Below are positions 1 through 9,523 of a stretch of 64,000 nt of DNA, piece after piece; the first letter of the stretch is position 1; each line of letters begins with the position of its first letter. The notes under the pieces are model-generated. The model was given only the letters and a program-made list of their open reading frames with translations. It was not told the origin of the DNA and did not search any database. The stretch is taken from assembly GCF_003112675.1 (NCBI RefSeq), contig NZ_BFAY01000007.1, positions 385,779 to 449,778 on the forward strand, written 5' to 3'. This stretch comes from Leptospira johnsonii. GTDB taxonomy: Bacteria; Spirochaetota; Leptospiria; Leptospirales; Leptospiraceae. Position numbers and translations under genes: made by a program.

Positions 1-24
1 AATTATATTAAGTTAAGAGAATCA

Positions 25-48
25 GCTCGCATGTGAATACATGCGAGC
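25..48. other. Perfect 10-bp hairpin with GAAT loop
   Basis: Left arm GCTCGCATGT (25-34), loop GAAT and right arm ACATGCGAGC (39-48) form a perfect stem. It lies about 80 bases beyond the 3' end of the first minus-strand gene. Neither side carries a T-run, so a classical intrinsic terminator is not supported. It may be a structured 3' UTR or part of an element cut by the window edge. I recognise no gene in the rest of 1-130. Confidence 0.5.
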
Positions 49-130
49 GCGGACGAAAGCTTATCCTTCCTGGACTTCTTTCTTTTTGATTGCGCGACTG
101 CAAGAATGATAGGAATTAATATCTCCGGGG

Positions 131-1630
131 TCAAATTCCTTTCAACAATAGATCAATAGTTTTGGAAAGTACCGCTCTGATATCGTCCTTAGCGTCTTCA
201 TCCGGAAGGACCTTATGATTCCAGATCTTTAACCCGAATCTGATGAAAAAATTATCTAAAAACTCAGTTTCGATATGGGTCCTCATAGTCGTTCTAGCCG
301 AATCTCTGTCCCATCGTAAAACGATGCTGGTCCCTTTTCCATTATTCGCTTTTACTAAAGTTTCGGTGAACTCATAGATAATGGACTGAAGATTTCCCGG
401 AATGAATATATTGATGGCCCAAGAAGGCGCAAAATATCCGAAAGCACCGCTTACGTCAAATTCTTCTATCTTAGTTAATTTTAGGTTCAGGATCCCGGAG
501 GTTGCGGTATTGGAGAATCTACCAAGCAATTGAACGTCGTTGTTCTCGAGAACCAAACCGTAAAGGTTCGCTTCCAAACTTGCTTTTACTACGAAAGGAA
601 ATTCGGAAAGAGAATTAAGTGTGAATGCTTCCTGAGGATAAAAATTCCCTTTTGTATCGTAAGGGATTACCTTGCCGTTTAGTGTGAAAAACTTAAAACG
701 GATCTCCCTGGTCTTAGATTCGATCGCAAATTCTGCCAAAGATCTTCCGGAAACATTCGTAATTCTTAATTTAATAAAACCTAAATATTTGATATCATCC
801 AGATAATCGCCTAGATCCGGATAATCTCTCATCAAGGTTTGTTCTATATTTCCCTCAAAAGTGAAAGCAGTAACCCCTGAGAGTTTTCCGTCTTGTTGGA
901 CCTTCAACAATGAATCCAAACCGAAATAATATCCCATGAACTTTGCTAGAGCAGGGAATGATTCAGTAAAATCGTTAATTGCCTTTCTTGCTTCTGGGTC
1001 CTTAATTTTTTTAAAAGAAGTAGTTTCCGGAGCGCTGATAGATTTTAGATTATTCGCATCTAAAAAATGTAATCCAGAATCCATCGCACTCAATCCGTGT
1101 TTATGAGTGAATGGTCCTAGATGAGTCAGAACGTCTAGATTCCCTGAGTAAGAATTCCCACCGTAAGTAGGATTCGGGTTATGTTTCAATGCAAACTCAG
1201 CGGTAAAGTCCCCGAAATTAGGAATAGGAACTTCCTTCATCCGTATAGTTTCTAGACTTACCTTATATCCATCATTAGCAAATCTTCCCCTATAGGTAAC
1301 ATAATGTTGCCCGTTATCGTCCTTTGACATGTATTCCGAATTAAACAGATTTTTTAATTCGAATCTTTCCAAGGAACGATCCAGGTATTTATGAAAACCT
1401 TCGGCTCTTCCATCGTATTTATTCTTGATGATTGCGGTTTTCAAAAATTGGAAGAACTGTCTGGAGATATTTCTCCCATCCGGGCCGATAGAATCCGGAA
1501 TTTGTTTTAAAGAAAACGCTGCGGATAAGGACAGTGCGGATACGCTGAGCGCAAATACTAAGATCAGCGAACGGAGTAGCAGTTTCCCGGATTTTTTTTC
1601 TCTTTCTATTCTTTGTTTCTGAAGGCTCAT
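131..1630 (-). CDS. Membrane-anchored or exported protein of unknown function
   Basis: The 499-residue product has a basic N-terminus followed by one hydrophobic segment (about residues 17-40, LLLRSLILVFALSVSALSL), so it is either a signal-anchored or a secreted protein. The rest is soluble-looking and beta-rich, with no catalytic motif or family I recognise. The start is well supported: GGAGAGG sits a few bases upstream of the ATG. It stands alone, divergent from the chemotaxis receptor across a gap of about 330 bp. Many Leptospira envelope proteins look like this, but function cannot be assigned. Confidence 0.75.
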   Translation of the reverse strand: MSLQKQRIEREKKSGKLLLRSLILVFALSVSALSLSAAFSLKQIPDSIGPDGRNISRQFFQFLKTAIIKNKYDGRAEGFHKYLDRSLERFELKNLFNSEYMSKDDNGQHYVTYRGRFANDGYKVSLETIRMKEVPIPNFGDFTAEFALKHNPNPTYGGNSYSGNLDVLTHLGPFTHKHGLSAMDSGLHFLDANNLKSISAPETTSFKKIKDPEARKAINDFTESFPALAKFMGYYFGLDSLLKVQQDGKLSGVTAFTFEGNIEQTLMRDYPDLGDYLDDIKYLGFIKLRITNVSGRSLAEFAIESKTREIRFKFFTLNGKVIPYDTKGNFYPQEAFTLNSLSEFPFVVKASLEANLYGLVLENNDVQLLGRFSNTATSGILNLKLTKIEEFDVSGAFGYFAPSWAINIFIPGNLQSIIYEFTETLVKANNGKGTSIVLRWDRDSARTTMRTHIETEFLDNFFIRFGLKIWNHKVLPDEDAKDDIRAVLSKTIDLLLKGI

Positions 1631-1959
1631 TACCGCCTCTCCATTTTATAACGTTCGTATTATATAAAGCCAGGGGGCTTGATCTCCGACATTAGTCGTT
1701 AATCCGGTACTGTCAAGTCTATAGCAAACGCTACAATAATCTAAACCGGGGTAAATCAGATAACTAACAGCTGTTTCACTGCAGTAAATTCTATTTCGTA
1801 TACTTAAATCGATTTTGTCTCTAAATGAAGAGATAACTATCCCCTAGGAAATAAATTCTTCACATTCGAAATCATTTTGCAGATTTACTTAGTGGAAGCG
1901 TTCTAATTTGCTCGATTAATATTCCGTTCTATGGTATACTCCCCGCCCGGAGTGTTTTC
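1631..1959. other. Divergent intergenic region
   Basis: This 329-bp spacer separates two divergent genes and must hold both promoters. On the minus strand a TATAAT hexamer lies at about 1657-1662, upstream of the first gene, without a convincing -35. On the plus strand TATACT (about 1935-1940) is a possible -10 for the chemotaxis receptor, and a GGAG ribosome site lies about ten bases before its ATG. I see no coding potential and no strong dyad. Confidence 0.4.
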
Positions 1960-3672
1960 ATGAAATGGTATTTACGACTAAGCTTAAAATCTAAACTAGC
2001 GATCTTGTTCTCTTCCGTATTAATTCCTTTTTTAATCATATTGGCTCTTTCTCTCATCAATTCGGCGTCTAGGATCAACGATATAGAAACGATCCGTAAC
2101 GACAGATTAATTCCATTAAAACAGTTAAAAACGATCTCGGATCATTACGCGATTTCCATCGTTGACTGCGTTCACAAAGTGAGAAGTGGAGCGTTCACAT
2201 ACGAAGAAGGGATCGAAAACCTGGATAAGGCGGTGAAAGAGATCAAGTCGGAATGGAATACTTATCTCCAAACCCATTTGGTGGAAGAAGAAACAGTCCT
2301 TATCGAAAAACTAGAACCTCTTTTTGAAGATGCGGACAAGAGCGTAGAAGAAGCAAGGGCGCTTATGGTTGCAAAGGACAAGGAAGGATTGGGAAATTTT
2401 GCGGATCATAAGATGTATTCTATGATAGATCCGGTGGCGGGGAATATAGAAAAGCTAATCTCTGTCCAGCTCCTTATCTCTGAAAGGATCTACCAAAGAG
2501 CGGAGACCGAATACGCATTTAGTCTTACAGTTTTTCTTTCACTTTCCGCAATTACACTCGCCTATATTCTGTATGCTTCCATCAAATTTTCGATCCGACT
2601 TGTACATGGTCTGAACCAAGTTAGAGTTTCTATCCGAGACGCGGATTTTAGTAATCCGATAGAAGTGGACGAAGACGATCTAAATCTGGACGAACTTTAC
2701 CTTCTATCTTTAGTGTTCCGGAATTTTCAAGCCAAAGTGAAGGAGATGCTTTCTTCTATCCTTTCTTTTTCCGAATCCATCTTAGCTGCTGCGGAACAAC
2801 TTTCTAAATCCAGCGAATATCTTTCGGAAAATGCGCAAAGTGAATCTGCTTCTGTGGAAGAAATTTCGGCCTCCGTAGAAGAGATTAGTGCCGGTATGGA
2901 ACAAGTCACATCGAACGCAGAAGGTCAGTATAAGCTCATTCTCTCCTTCTCTGGAGAAATGAAAGAGTTAGATACATTGATCACTAAGGTAGGAGATTCA
3001 GTTTCTGATTCGTTGGGAAAAATTTCAGACATGTATACTAAAACGGAAGCAGGAAAAAAAACGATGGGTAGCCTCTCCGAGAGTATGATAAAAATTGAAT
3101 CCAGCTCGGGAGAGATGAGATCCATTACGGCGATAATCCAAGAGATTTCCGAAAAAGTGAACCTTCTCGCATTAAACGCAGCTATAGAAGCGGCAAGAGC
3201 AGGAGAACACGGGAAAGGATTCGCAGTAGTCGCAACAGAGATCACAAGACTTGCAGAACAAACCGATCAAAGCACCAAAACGATCGAAAGCCTGATCCGC
3301 ACAAGTAATCAGGAAATTGAATCCGGCAAAAACTTCGTAGATAGTTGCGTGAAAGTATATGCGGAAATTCTGGAAGGCCTTTCGTTTATTAAATTTGCTT
3401 CGGACAATATTGTGTCCACAATGAAAGTCCAACAAGAGAAGAAGACGACGATCATCACCGCTGTAAACGAAGTGGATTCTAAATCGGAAGAGATCCGCAC
3501 CTCGGTCAAAGAACAAAAAGTGGCAATCTCCGAGACTGCAAACGCTGTTTCAAATATTTCCGTCACTGTTCAGAATAGTGCTGCAAACTCGGAGGAGATT
3601 GCAGGAAGTGCAACAGGACTTTTGAATATCGCTAAAAGTCTAAGAGATTCTATGAGTTTCTTAAAAGCTTAA
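1960..3672 (+). CDS. Methyl-accepting chemotaxis protein
   Basis: This is a transmembrane chemoreceptor that signals through CheW/CheA to the flagellar motor. The 570 residues run as follows: first membrane helix (about 13-33), a helical periplasmic ligand domain resembling the four-helix-bundle type (to about 183), second membrane helix (about 184-207), a HAMP-like linker, then a long coiled-coil cytoplasmic domain. The protein-interaction hairpin tip is intact ([19 protein letters not shown], followed by [11 protein letters not shown]). No chemotaxis operon is adjacent, so it is an orphan receptor, and its ligand cannot be inferred. Its stop codon overlaps that of the convergent next gene. 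Confidence 0.93.
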   Translation: MKWYLRLSLKSKLAILFSSVLIPFLIILALSLINSASRINDIETIRNDRLIPLKQLKTISDHYAISIVDCVHKVRSGAFTYEEGIENLDKAVKEIKSEWNTYLQTHLVEEETVLIEKLEPLFEDADKSVEEARALMVAKDKEGLGNFADHKMYSMIDPVAGNIEKLISVQLLISERIYQRAETEYAFSLTVFLSLSAITLAYILYASIKFSIRLVHGLNQVRVSIRDADFSNPIEVDEDDLNLDELYLLSLVFRNFQAKVKEMLSSILSFSESILAAAEQLSKSSEYLSENAQSESASVEEISASVEEISAGMEQVTSNAEGQYKLILSFSGEMKELDTLITKVGDSVSDSLGKISDMYTKTEAGKKTMGSLSESMIKIESSSGEMRSITAIIQEISEKVNLLALNAAIEAARAGEHGKGFAVVATEITRLAEQTDQSTKTIESLIRTSNQEIESGKNFVDSCVKVYAEILEGLSFIKFASDNIVSTMKVQQEKKTTIITAVNEVDSKSEEIRTSVKEQKVAISETANAVSNISVTVQNSAANSEEIAGSATGLLNIAKSLRDSMSFLKA

Positions 3673-4403
3673 GAGTTCTCAGAACCTTCTGCGGCCTTCT
3701 TCTCTGTGCGAACCAAATAATAAGTCGGATATTGTAGAAAAATATCCGAGGTAAGCATAAAGAAGAAGATCACTATCAGTAAAATCTGACCGAAAATAGA
3801 AACCATCATTTCTTCCGAATTGGAAATGAGAGAAACCAAAAGATCCGGAACAAACATGATCACGAAAGGGGTCCAAGCCGCGACTATATAGTCGGATCGT
3901 TTGATACAGTTTGGTAATTCTTTCAATCCTTGGATCAAACTCAGTTTCGAAAAAAGTACAGGCAGGACCAAATGCAGAATAAGACCTATTACAAAAGCAA
4001 ATATCAGATAGAATCGAACGAATTCAGCAGGAAGCGGAGTGTTCGGTTCAGTACTTTGCTTTTTTAAGAAGTCTTGTAATTGTGTTCCTAAAAACGGTTC
4101 TATTAATCGAGCAACGATCAAAAAGAAAAAGATCAAGAACAAAGCTAAGGTAAGTAAGAATATAAAGTATTTGGAAAATACTATAGGCTTATCCGGATCC
4201 ATTCCTGATCGGATCACGAACCCGTTCACTACATACGTTCCGAGTAATCCTAAGATGATCAGGACTCCACCCAACGCGACCACGCCTCCTGCTTGCATTG
4301 CAGGAATTGCACTGAATACCAATAAAAATAAAACGGATCTAACGAGTACTATGAATCGGATCTGTCCTCTGGAAAGTACGTATTGTAAATATTCTTTGAA
4401 CAT
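3669..4403 (-). CDS. Polytopic membrane protein, unknown
   Basis: The 244-residue product has about five to six hydrophobic segments: near residues 16-36, 40-62, 80-103, a segment after residue 130, and two near the C-terminus. The layout and the charged C-terminal tail resemble YIP1-like small membrane proteins, but I see no diagnostic motif and keep the name general. It converges on the chemotaxis receptor with stop codons overlapping by four bases. Upstream is the zinc dehydrogenase on the same strand, about 70 bases away, so co-transcription is possible. Confidence 0.8.
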   Translation of the reverse strand: MFKEYLQYVLSRGQIRFIVLVRSVLFLLVFSAIPAMQAGGVVALGGVLIILGLLGTYVVNGFVIRSGMDPDKPIVFSKYFIFLLTLALFLIFFFLIVARLIEPFLGTQLQDFLKKQSTEPNTPLPAEFVRFYLIFAFVIGLILHLVLPVLFSKLSLIQGLKELPNCIKRSDYIVAAWTPFVIMFVPDLLVSLISNSEEMMVSIFGQILLIVIFFFMLTSDIFLQYPTYYLVRTEKKAAEGSENS

Positions 4404-4469
4404 CAGCTATCTATCTGTTAGGATTTAAGAAGCGGATACTATAGCAAGCAAAGTTCGTCTTTGGGATAA

Positions 4470-5504
4470 TTAAGGCGAGATCACAAATCGGATCGGATTT
4501 CCTTTTCTGTCCTCCAGATCTTGGAGACTTTCGTTGATGTCTTCTAATTTTCGCACATCCGTAATCGATCTGCTAAGGTTCAATTTTCCCTGCACATAAA
4601 GATCTATCAATTCAGGAATGGCTCTTCGGTCCGAACCGTAAGAACCTGCAATAGTGATCTGTTTTTCAATGATGGAAAACGGGATCGAAAACTTTAAGGG
4701 TTCTCTTCCTATCCCTACAAGTACCATTCTTCCTCCAGGGTTCATGGCGCGAAGTGACTCTTCGATATTTGTCATTCTTCCGGAAAAATCAGCGAGAAGG
4801 TCTACCCCACCTTTAGAAATTTCTTTTAAGGTCTTTCCTGGATTTTTTACTTCTCTCAAATTTACTATTTCATCCGCACCATAAGCTGCTGCGTTTTCGA
4901 GGGCTCCTCTATCCACATCTAAAGCGATCACTTTACCCTTTGTCAATGCTCTTGCGATCACAACTCCATGGATACCGAGTCCTCCGCATCCGAAAACCGC
5001 GACAGTATCCCCGTCTTGTATCTTCCCTCTGAACTTGATCGCATTATAAGGAGTAGAAACAGCATCAGCTAAGATCGCACCTTGTTCGAAAGGAACCGAG
5101 TCAGGTAGAGGATACAGATAACGTTCTTCGACTATATTATATTCTGCGAAACTGCCTTCTCTATCGAAACCGAATACACCGATCTCTTTGCAAAGATTTT
5201 CTCTTCCTGCAAGACAATGAGAACATACGCCGCAGCTTGTTCCTGCAGCGATCACTACTCGATCCCCTTTTTTGAAACGAGTGACTTTTTCTCCCACTTC
5301 TTCGACTAAGCCGGAAGCTTCATGTCCAGGGATTTGAGGATAATGTTTACACTTTAAGGTTCCATGTAATACTAAATGCAGATCGGAACCGCAGATGCCG
5401 CATGCTTTGATCCTTACCTTCACTTGGTCTGGACCGAGATTCGGGATTGGAACCTCTTTGATGATCAAATTTCTTTTTCCGGATTCTAATACTGCGGCCT
5501 TCAT
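4470..5504 (-). CDS. Zinc-dependent alcohol dehydrogenase (MDR family)
   Basis: A medium-chain NAD(P)-dependent dehydrogenase that oxidises an alcohol or polyol. Catalytic zinc ligands appear as CGICGSD and PGHE near the N-terminus. The structural zinc lobe is CGVCSHC followed by a fourth Cys (ENLC), and the nucleotide site is VFGCGGLGIHG. Length (344 aa) is normal. A start 13 codons further upstream is open, but the ATG used here is preceded at good distance by GAGGAG and begins with the family-typical MKAAVLE. The substrate is not predictable. It is more like threonine/sorbitol-type dehydrogenases than class III formaldehyde enzymes. Confidence 0.9.
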   Translation of the reverse strand: MKAAVLESGKRNLIIKEVPIPNLGPDQVKVRIKACGICGSDLHLVLHGTLKCKHYPQIPGHEASGLVEEVGEKVTRFKKGDRVVIAAGTSCGVCSHCLAGRENLCKEIGVFGFDREGSFAEYNIVEERYLYPLPDSVPFEQGAILADAVSTPYNAIKFRGKIQDGDTVAVFGCGGLGIHGVVIARALTKGKVIALDVDRGALENAAAYGADEIVNLREVKNPGKTLKEISKGGVDLLADFSGRMTNIEESLRAMNPGGRMVLVGIGREPLKFSIPFSIIEKQITIAGSYGSDRRAIPELIDLYVQGKLNLSRSITDVRKLEDINESLQDLEDRKGNPIRFVISP

Positions 5505-5674
5505 CGTATTCTCCTCGACGTAAGTGAGATTATAAACTGCCAAGAATCGGTCAAGGGATTTGAAGAAGAATTTGGGCCTTCTCCTTTTAAGTTCGGAAAC
5601 AAAACAAATACGCTGTTCGTTATAGTCAGATCTCGAATTTCGTCCTTGTTCGGGTGCTTTCAGATTTTTCCATG

Positions 5675-5697
5675 GTAGATAAAAAGATAATATCTAC
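5675..5697. promoter_or_regulatory. 7-bp dyad directly before thioesterase start
   Basis: GTAGATA (5675-5681) and TATCTAC (5691-5697) form an inverted repeat ending two bases before the thioesterase ATG. No Shine-Dalgarno sequence is visible there, so the dyad occupies the place of the ribosome site. It could be an operator over the transcription start of a leaderless mRNA, or an RNA hairpin limiting initiation. Confidence 0.35.
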
Positions 5698-5699
5698 TG

Positions 5700-6278
5700 A
5701 TGACTGCGGAAGACATTTATAAACATATCAAAGCCAGCCAAAATGGACAAGACTGGCATCATAAGAATTGTTTCGGTTGCGGACCGGAAAATAAAAGGGG
5801 CTTACACGCCAGCTTTCCTTTTCATGAACCAAGCGGAGAAGTCCGTTTCGATTGGACTATAGAAAACGATTTTGAAGGAGCTCCAGGTTACGCTCATGGA
5901 GGCGCGCTCGCAACTCTATTGGATGAGGCTCAAGGAGTTCTATGTTTTCACCTTGGTCATTTTGTGATGACTGATCAATTGTATATGCGTTATTATAAAG
6001 CCTGTCCTTTAGGAGAAGAAATAGAAGTCCGCTGTTGGGTCACCATGGTCAGACGCAGAAGGCTATACACAAAAGGAACGGTCCATCTGAAAAAGACAGG
6101 AGAACTTCTTCTTTCCTCCAAGGCTCGCTGGTATGATATGCCCGACCGAGTCTTTTCCAGAATGTTCCAAGGCACCGCATTTCCTGTGGATACCATTCTG
6201 AAAGTTTTAGAAGAGAACCAAAAACGAGGGAAAGAAATCAGGAAACGACTCAAAAAAGAGAAACTGAGATCAGAGTAA
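5700..6278 (+). CDS. PaaI-like hotdog-fold thioesterase
   Basis: Probably hydrolyses acyl-CoA or related thioesters in the cytoplasm. The 192-residue protein has the N-terminal CFGCGPEN-RGL signature common in this group, then the central hotdog helix motif GYAHGGALATLLDEAQG that carries the catalytic acidic residue and helix dipole. After the hotdog domain (about residues 20-150) comes a highly basic tail rich in Lys/Arg. No in-frame start lies further upstream because a stop codon intervenes. The MAPEG and glutathione transferase genes follow on the same strand, a setting that fits lipid or xenobiotic handling. Confidence 0.85.
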   Translation: MTAEDIYKHIKASQNGQDWHHKNCFGCGPENKRGLHASFPFHEPSGEVRFDWTIENDFEGAPGYAHGGALATLLDEAQGVLCFHLGHFVMTDQLYMRYYKACPLGEEIEVRCWVTMVRRRRLYTKGTVHLKKTGELLLSSKARWYDMPDRVFSRMFQGTAFPVDTILKVLEENQKRGKEIRKRLKKEKLRSE

Positions 6279-6354
6279 GTTTATTTTTTGCTCGCATTAA
6301 TCCGATTCAAGTTCGATCCTATGCTCCGTCAATCTTTGCGCTTAGGAGTGTAGA

Positions 6355-6786
6355 ATGGAATCTTCTTGGCAGGTCTTTGCGATCGTTTCAGTACTTCTGT
6401 TCTTAAAATTACTTTCCACTTCCATCGTTCAGGGTTTGGTCCGTATCAAAACCAAAACATTCCGTTGGAAAGAAGACGCAGAATTTTTCACCAATTCATT
6501 TCCTGCTACGGACGATCATACGATAGTCGCTACCGCAAACGGGGTTTTTCGGAACGATTTGGAGAATATTCCAATTTTCTTATTCTTGCTGATCGGATAC
6601 ATCCATACTTATAGTTGGCATGAGGGAACCATCATATATTCTGGAATATTCATAGTATCCCGAATACTACATGCGATCTTTTATTTTCTTCATAAACAAC
6701 CTTGGAGAAATATCGCATACAACCTGGGAATTTTGAGTAAGCTCCTTCTGTCCGGACATATTATCCATTCCGTATTTTTTGCCTGA
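6355..6786 (+). CDS. MAPEG family membrane protein
   Basis: A small integral membrane protein of 143 residues with four predicted helices (about 7-28, 66-85, 93-112 and 119-141). The loop between helices 1 and 2 has the family pattern: basic residues, then ANGVFRNDLENIPIF, matching the R..NDLEN signature of MAPEG proteins (microsomal GST and leukotriene C4 synthase relatives). Members bind glutathione or lipid substrates, but bacterial roles are mostly unknown. A soluble glutathione transferase follows 118 bases downstream, which supports a glutathione-linked detoxification context. GGAG precedes the ATG. Confidence 0.85.
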   Translation: MESSWQVFAIVSVLLFLKLLSTSIVQGLVRIKTKTFRWKEDAEFFTNSFPATDDHTIVATANGVFRNDLENIPIFLFLLIGYIHTYSWHEGTIIYSGIFIVSRILHAIFYFLHKQPWRNIAYNLGILSKLLLSGHIIHSVFFA

Positions 6787-6904
6787 TCGCCAAAGTTCTT
6801 CGCAAAAATAAAAAGGATTTGTCCCCAAAAAGTTCCGCCAAGAGTCTAAAAAATATAATCCAAATCATATCCGGATCTTTCCGGCCGAATCAAAGGAGAA
6901 TCGT

Positions 6905-7522
6905 TTGATCGAATTATATACCGCTGGGACGCCTAACGGAAAAAAAGCTTCTATCATGCTGGAAGAATTAGGAATCCCTTATACAGTGCATCCAATCGAC
7001 TTTAGCAAATTAGAACAAAAGGAAGAATGGTATCTAAAGATCAACCCGAATGGGAGGATCCCTGCCATTGTAGATAAGGATAACGGCGACTTTCCTGTTT
7101 TCGAATCGGGAGCCATTCTGATCTATCTCGCAGAAAAATACGGGAAATTCTTATCTAAAGATCCCAAAGAAAGATCAGTCGCTATCCAATGGCTCATGTT
7201 CCAAATGGGCGGAGTAGGTCCTATGCAAGGACAGGCAAATCATTTCGTGAAATTTGCTCCGGAAAGAATTCCATACGCAATAAACCGATATGTGGACGAA
7301 ACAAAACGTTTATATTCCGTTTTAGAAAGACGTCTCAAAGAATCCGAGTATTTAGCAGGAAGCGAATTGAGTATCGCTGACATCGCTACCTGGCCTTGGG
7401 TGAAAGCGAGAACTTATATCGATCTTTCCTTGGATGATTATCCGAAACTCAAAGCATGGGAAGAAAAACTGGGAGCAAGACCCGCATTCATCAAAGGAAG
7501 CGAAATCCCTAAAAAATCCTAA
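6905..7522 (+). CDS. Glutathione S-transferase, Nu/YfcG-like
   Basis: The 205-residue cytosolic protein has a thioredoxin-fold N-terminal domain ([20 protein letters not shown]; residues 1-85) and an all-helical C-terminal domain (about 92-200). TPNGKK replaces the usual catalytic Ser/Cys/Tyr and matches the YfcG/YghU group, which act as glutathione-dependent disulfide-bond reductases. [15 protein letters not shown] is the conserved glutathione-binding and interdomain segment. The start is TTG, chosen because AAAGGAG lies six bases upstream. It forms a plausible detoxification run with the MAPEG and thioesterase genes. Confidence 0.9.
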   Translation: MIELYTAGTPNGKKASIMLEELGIPYTVHPIDFSKLEQKEEWYLKINPNGRIPAIVDKDNGDFPVFESGAILIYLAEKYGKFLSKDPKERSVAIQWLMFQMGGVGPMQGQANHFVKFAPERIPYAINRYVDETKRLYSVLERRLKESEYLAGSELSIADIATWPWVKARTYIDLSLDDYPKLKAWEEKLGARPAFIKGSEIPKKS

Positions 7523-7530
7523 AGCCGTAA

Positions 7531-7555
7531 AGCCGCTTCTCCAAAGAGAGCGGCT
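7531..7555. terminator. Hairpin between convergent genes
   Basis: AGCCGCT pairs with AGCGGCT, with a bulge and a short upper stem (CTC/GAG) closing an AAA-containing loop. It sits exactly between the stops of the glutathione transferase gene and the convergent kinase gene. T-runs are poor on both strands, so this is a probable rather than certain bidirectional terminator. Confidence 0.45.
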
Positions 7556-7558
7556 AAA

Positions 7559-9454
7559 TCAGAGCCTATCGGCCAAAGGCAGATAGACTCTGAATGTGGT
7601 CCTTCCTGGAATAGAATCAAAGTCTATTTTTCCTTGGTGCCTTTCTACGATCTTTTTGCAAATATCAAGGCCTAAGCCACTTCCTTCTCCTTTTTCCTTT
7701 GTGGTGAAGAATGGCTCGAAAATTTTATCTTGGATCTCTTTCGGGACCCCTGGGCCGTCGTCCGTGACGGAAACAATCAGATAATTATCCTTGATATAGG
7801 ATTCCAGATCCAATCTACCTTGGTATGAAATCGCCTGGAATGCATTATTGATCAGATTGGCCCAAACCTGGGTCAAGTGATCCGCTTGCCCTTTGACGAG
7901 TGAATTTTCCGCAAAATTCCTGTGAATCTCAACTCCTTGTTTTACCTTATTATAATATAGTGTTAAAACCAGATCCATCTGCTCCCGGATATCGATCAAG
8001 CTTATACCTGTGTGATCCTGGTATACATAGGTTTTCAAAGCGCGTATCACTCTGGCGGCTTTAGAAGCAGCCTCTCTAACTACATTACTATATCTTAAAA
8101 TACCGGAGAGATTGTAAGCGTTCGAAACTAATGTAGGAAATTTTTCCTTTTGAATGTCTTGGACTAGATCCGGAATATCATCTACTCGTATTCCCAATTC
8201 AGCCAGGTTTTCGGACAAAAACTCGGAAGATGGAAATCCAAGATTTTGTAACGTATCTCGGATGATCTTTCTGTTCTTTCTTTCTTCCGAAGAATCATAA
8301 AAGTCCGGGAAAATACTTCCTTTAATAAAAATTTTCTTCCAGGTATCTCTTTCATTAGTTTCCAATTCGGCAAATTCGCAAAGTAACTTCTCCCAATCTT
8401 GGCGGAATACACTTTGGATCCCCTCGTTGGAAGAGATTATAGCACCTAAAGGAGTATTCACCTCGTGAGCGATACCTGCGATCAATTGTCCGAGCACTGC
8501 CATCTTCTCGGATTGGACTAGCTGCGCTTGGGTAGATTTCAATTCTTCTAATGCTAAAAGTAGATCTCTATTCGTATTTTCTAAAAAGGTATTTGTCGCT
8601 TTTAACTCTTCCGTTCTGAGAACTACTTTTTGCTCCAGATCTTCGTTCAGTTTTCGGATCTCTTCTTCCGCTCTTTTTCTTCCAGAAATATCCCTTACGA
8701 TCGCCTGCAATAAAGCTTTTCCATTCAGAGTAACGGAAGTCAAAGTCACTTCCGCATCAAAATTGGTTCTATCCTTTTTACAATGCAACCAATCGAAAGT
8801 TTGCGGTTTTCCTGCAAACGCTGCTTGTATTTTTTGAAATGCTTTTTGAGAAGAAGGAACTCCATCCGGCTGCATCTCAGGAGAAAAATCTACAGGAGAG
8901 GCGCCGATTATATCTTCTCTTCTGCAACCGAACATTTCTTCCGTCTTAGGATTACATTCCAGAAAGACCCGATTGTCCATTAGAAAGATTGCCTCTCCGG
9001 CGGATTCGAATAATGTCTTAAATTTGACCTCGTGCTCTTCCAATGCTTCTTGGGTAGCACGAATATCCGAGAGTGTTACTGCTAATTTCTCTTCCGTCTT
9101 TTTTCTTTCAGTCAGATCCTCAAAGATCAAAGACGCGCCGAAAACACCTGAGTCATCAAAAAGAGGATTCACTCTAATGCGGACCTGTAATAATAATCCG
9201 CTGATCGTACTGGTATAAGGTCCTTCGTAATCGGAAGCTTCTCCCTGTAAACCCTTGCCGATAAGTGCGGAGACTGCTCTGTCTTTCAGGTTAGAATAAG
9301 AAATTCCAATGATCTTATCTCTTTCGGCTCTTAAGAAGCGCAGAGAAGAATCGTTTGCTTCTATTATTTTGCCCTGCCTATCGAAGATCATGAGTCCGAT
9401 AGGTGATTGTTCGAATAGGTCGCGATATACGTTTTCGCTCTTCGGTCCGTTCAT
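7559..9454 (-). CDS. PAS-containing sensor histidine kinase
   Basis: A soluble hybrid-less histidine kinase of 631 residues. Two PAS domains (about 8-115 and 142-262) lead into a coiled coil and an H-box (LIAGIAHEVNTPLGAI, phospho-acceptor His330). The ATP-binding domain occupies the C-terminus, with NLINNAFQAI, DDGPGVP and GSGLGLDICKKI as N, G1 and G2 boxes. Between the H-box helix and the next recognisable dimerisation helix (ASKAARVIRALKTY) lie about 100 extra residues. There are no membrane segments. It follows 69 bases behind a related kinase, probably in one transcript, and no response regulator is adjacent. The signal is unknown. Confidence 0.92.
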   Translation of the reverse strand: MNGPKSENVYRDLFEQSPIGLMIFDRQGKIIEANDSSLRFLRAERDKIIGISYSNLKDRAVSALIGKGLQGEASDYEGPYTSTISGLLLQVRIRVNPLFDDSGVFGASLIFEDLTERKKTEEKLAVTLSDIRATQEALEEHEVKFKTLFESAGEAIFLMDNRVFLECNPKTEEMFGCRREDIIGASPVDFSPEMQPDGVPSSQKAFQKIQAAFAGKPQTFDWLHCKKDRTNFDAEVTLTSVTLNGKALLQAIVRDISGRKRAEEEIRKLNEDLEQKVVLRTEELKATNTFLENTNRDLLLALEELKSTQAQLVQSEKMAVLGQLIAGIAHEVNTPLGAIISSNEGIQSVFRQDWEKLLCEFAELETNERDTWKKIFIKGSIFPDFYDSSEERKNRKIIRDTLQNLGFPSSEFLSENLAELGIRVDDIPDLVQDIQKEKFPTLVSNAYNLSGILRYSNVVREAASKAARVIRALKTYVYQDHTGISLIDIREQMDLVLTLYYNKVKQGVEIHRNFAENSLVKGQADHLTQVWANLINNAFQAISYQGRLDLESYIKDNYLIVSVTDDGPGVPKEIQDKIFEPFFTTKEKGEGSGLGLDICKKIVERHQGKIDFDSIPGRTTFRVYLPLADRL

Positions 9455-9523
9455 AAAGGATCTGGAAAAAATTCGAAAGCTCGCACAACTCTGTACGAGT
9501 AATTTTTCGGATCAACCTAATAA